DNA of 64,000 bases from positions 4,588,001-4,652,000 of the forward strand of contig JBHGNT010000015.1 in assembly GCA_043228905.1 (NCBI GenBank). The letters are read 5' to 3'. The position numbers and the translations under genes are program-made. The stretch comes from Azolla caroliniana. Lineage: Eukaryota; Polypodiophyta. Shown piece by piece: positions 62,906 to 64,000 of the stretch. Every line of letters starts with the position of its first letter. Within the stretch, counting starts at the first letter, position 1. Below the pieces are notes generated by a model. It had not been told where the DNA came from. It searched no databases and was given only the letters and a program-made list of their open reading frames with translations.

Positions 62906-63733
62906 AGAGGTCTTGGACTAGGAGAAAGAAATTCGTGAGATAGAGATTAATTATGAGTAAATAGCAAAGAGAAAGATAAGAAACTCGTGAATCACACGAG
63001 TATACTATATTAATTGGTACTTAGGGTGTTAAGAGAGAAGTAGACGTATAAATCGTGAATCCCACGAATAATTTTTGTATTGATTAATCCTTAATCCAAA
63101 TAATCAACAACTCTTTACATATTTCTCTCCTCCTTATATAAGGAAGGAAGAGCTAAGCATGGCTTCATGCTTTTTTTTTACAAAAAGTGTTCATGTCCAC
63201 TAAATGTGCATGTGATGCTTTTTTATTTCCTAAGTATAGGGCTCATGCACGCTAGATGTGCATGAGTTATTTTTAGTGTCTCGTGTTTTTTCTTTTTCAT
63301 ATATTAAAGAATACACGATTTACCTTTTAATAAAGGTATGCATAAATAAAGGTCTTATACATATTAAATCTATATTTAAAGCACTTAAGATAAGTTAATG
63401 TAATGGTAAGGTTGGGGTTTGTCAACGTGGAGGTGCAGAGTTTGAATCACGCCCTGCGCAGTAGTGAGTATTTCCTTTCTTTTTACATTTATGTCTCTTT
63501 ATCCGGCTCTTCCTTGCCGGTATGCCGTTTTCTTCCTTGCCGGTATGCCGTTTTCCTCCTTGCCGGTATGCCGTTTTTCCTCCTTGCCGGTATGCCGTTT
63601 TCCTCCTTGCCGGTATGCCGTTTTTCCTCCTTGCCGGTATGCCGTTTTCTTCCGGTTCTCCCCGAGCACTCCATTCTCTATCCGGAGGGACAAAAATATA
63701 ATTTTCACATAGTGTGCAACCTACACTATGACA
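62857..63733 (-). repeat. 5' LTR of the young gypsy (877 bp)
   Basis: Partner of 56359-57189. Six minisatellite units at 63515-63655, tRNA-like stretch at 63391-63465. Differences from the 3' LTR outside the minisatellite are few (for example AGAAATTCG/AGAAGTTCG, CTATGACA/CTACGACA). Confidence 0.96.
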
Positions 63734-63737
63734 ACGT

Positions 63738-64000
63738 ATAATAAATAAAATAAAATATTAAAAATATTTATTACGTGCATAGGGTAGGATTCGAACCCTA
63801 TACCTCCACATCGACAAACCCCAACCTTACTGTTGTACTAACTTATCCTAAGTATTTTAAATATAGATTTAATATGTATAAAGCCTTTATTTACGCCTAC
63901 CTTTATTAAAACGAAAGTCATGCATTTTTTAGAATGCGTGAATACTTTATTTATAAGAAAAATGTACACCAATAAAAAATGACTCGTGCACATCTAGCGA
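63738..64000 (+). mobile_element. Older gypsy LTR, right piece (runs off the window)
   Basis: Continues 56292-56358. It aligns in reverse complement with the young LTR: GATTCGAACCCTATACCTCC, CGACAAACCCCAACCTTAC, AACTTATC(C/T)TAAGT, TTTAAATATAGATTTAATATG, TACCTTTATTAAAA and GTGCACATCTAGCG all have counterparts. It lacks the minisatellite. The remainder of the element lies beyond 64000. Confidence 0.8.

Larger units (their letters stand above)
56359..63733 (-). mobile_element. Young gypsy element of unusual RT type
   Basis: 7375 bp with LTRs 56359-57189 (831 bp, 3') and 62857-63733 (877 bp, 5'), and flanking ACGT at 56355-56358 and 63734-63737. The LTRs differ by a few substitutions, one T in a T-run, and two extra copies of a 23-bp repeat. 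Gag, protease and pol are all long and open. A polypurine tract (GGAGGGGGCGAG on minus, 57190-57201) adjoins the 3' LTR. It looks recently active or nearly so. Confidence 0.95.

Noticed and set aside
63780-63835. A tRNA gene on the minus strand, from the GGTTCGAATCC B box.
   Set aside because: No acceptor stem or cloverleaf could be built, and the stretch is part of a retrotransposon LTR.

Overview
The window is nuclear DNA from a large-genome seed plant, most likely an angiosperm. The evidence is one recognisable plant nuclear gene, for a small mitochondrial ATP synthase membrane subunit, with plant promoter motifs, surrounded by Ty1/copia and Ty3/gypsy LTR retrotransposons. Copia elements here use the TGGTATCAGAGC primer site typical of plants. 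I cannot name the species.

Layout. 1-10.6 kb is the only low-TE part. It holds a solo-LTR-like sequence (820-1499), a decayed copia (1908-4330), two diverged copies of a non-coding segment (1-660 and 5261-5800), an array of five 231-bp repeats (7493-8642), and the ATP synthase subunit gene on the minus strand (10046-10330) with its promoter. 10.8-17.2 kb is a mosaic of broken gypsy integrase, copia 3' tails, LTRs and gag remnants that share one LTR design.

15.9-40.6 kb is a four-level nest. A copia (+) is split by a Tork/Tnt1-like copia (-, 17218-38024, TSD GGAAG). That is split by a chromovirus (+, 18931-34561, TSD CCAGG). That is split in turn by a young Tat-like gypsy (-, 20455-30341, TSD AGCAT, LTRs differing at 2 of 420 sites). 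The Tat-like element has a long gag-pol and a sense 899-codon third ORF rich in coiled coil.

40.6-50.8 kb is a 5'-truncated copia carrying a nearly intact copia (42098-47381, TSD AAAAT) and a probable solo LTR (48127-48853, TSD GTATG). 50.8-56.3 kb holds minus-strand copia remnants and the 3' end of a second Tat-like element. 56.3-64 kb is a young gypsy of unusual reverse-transcriptase type (56359-63733, 4-bp TSD ACGT). It is inserted in the opposite orientation into an older LTR of its own family, which runs off the right edge.

How it works together. Almost all coding sequence serves retrotransposition: capsid, protease, integrase, reverse transcriptase and RNase H. LTR divergence agrees with the nesting order. 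The most notable points are a heat-shock-element cluster in the chromovirus LTRs, the sense third ORF of the Tat-like elements, the gag/protease stop and protease/pol overlap of the 56-64 kb gypsy, and repeated palindromic promoter motifs in several copia LTR families. All positions come from reading the sequence; no database search was run.
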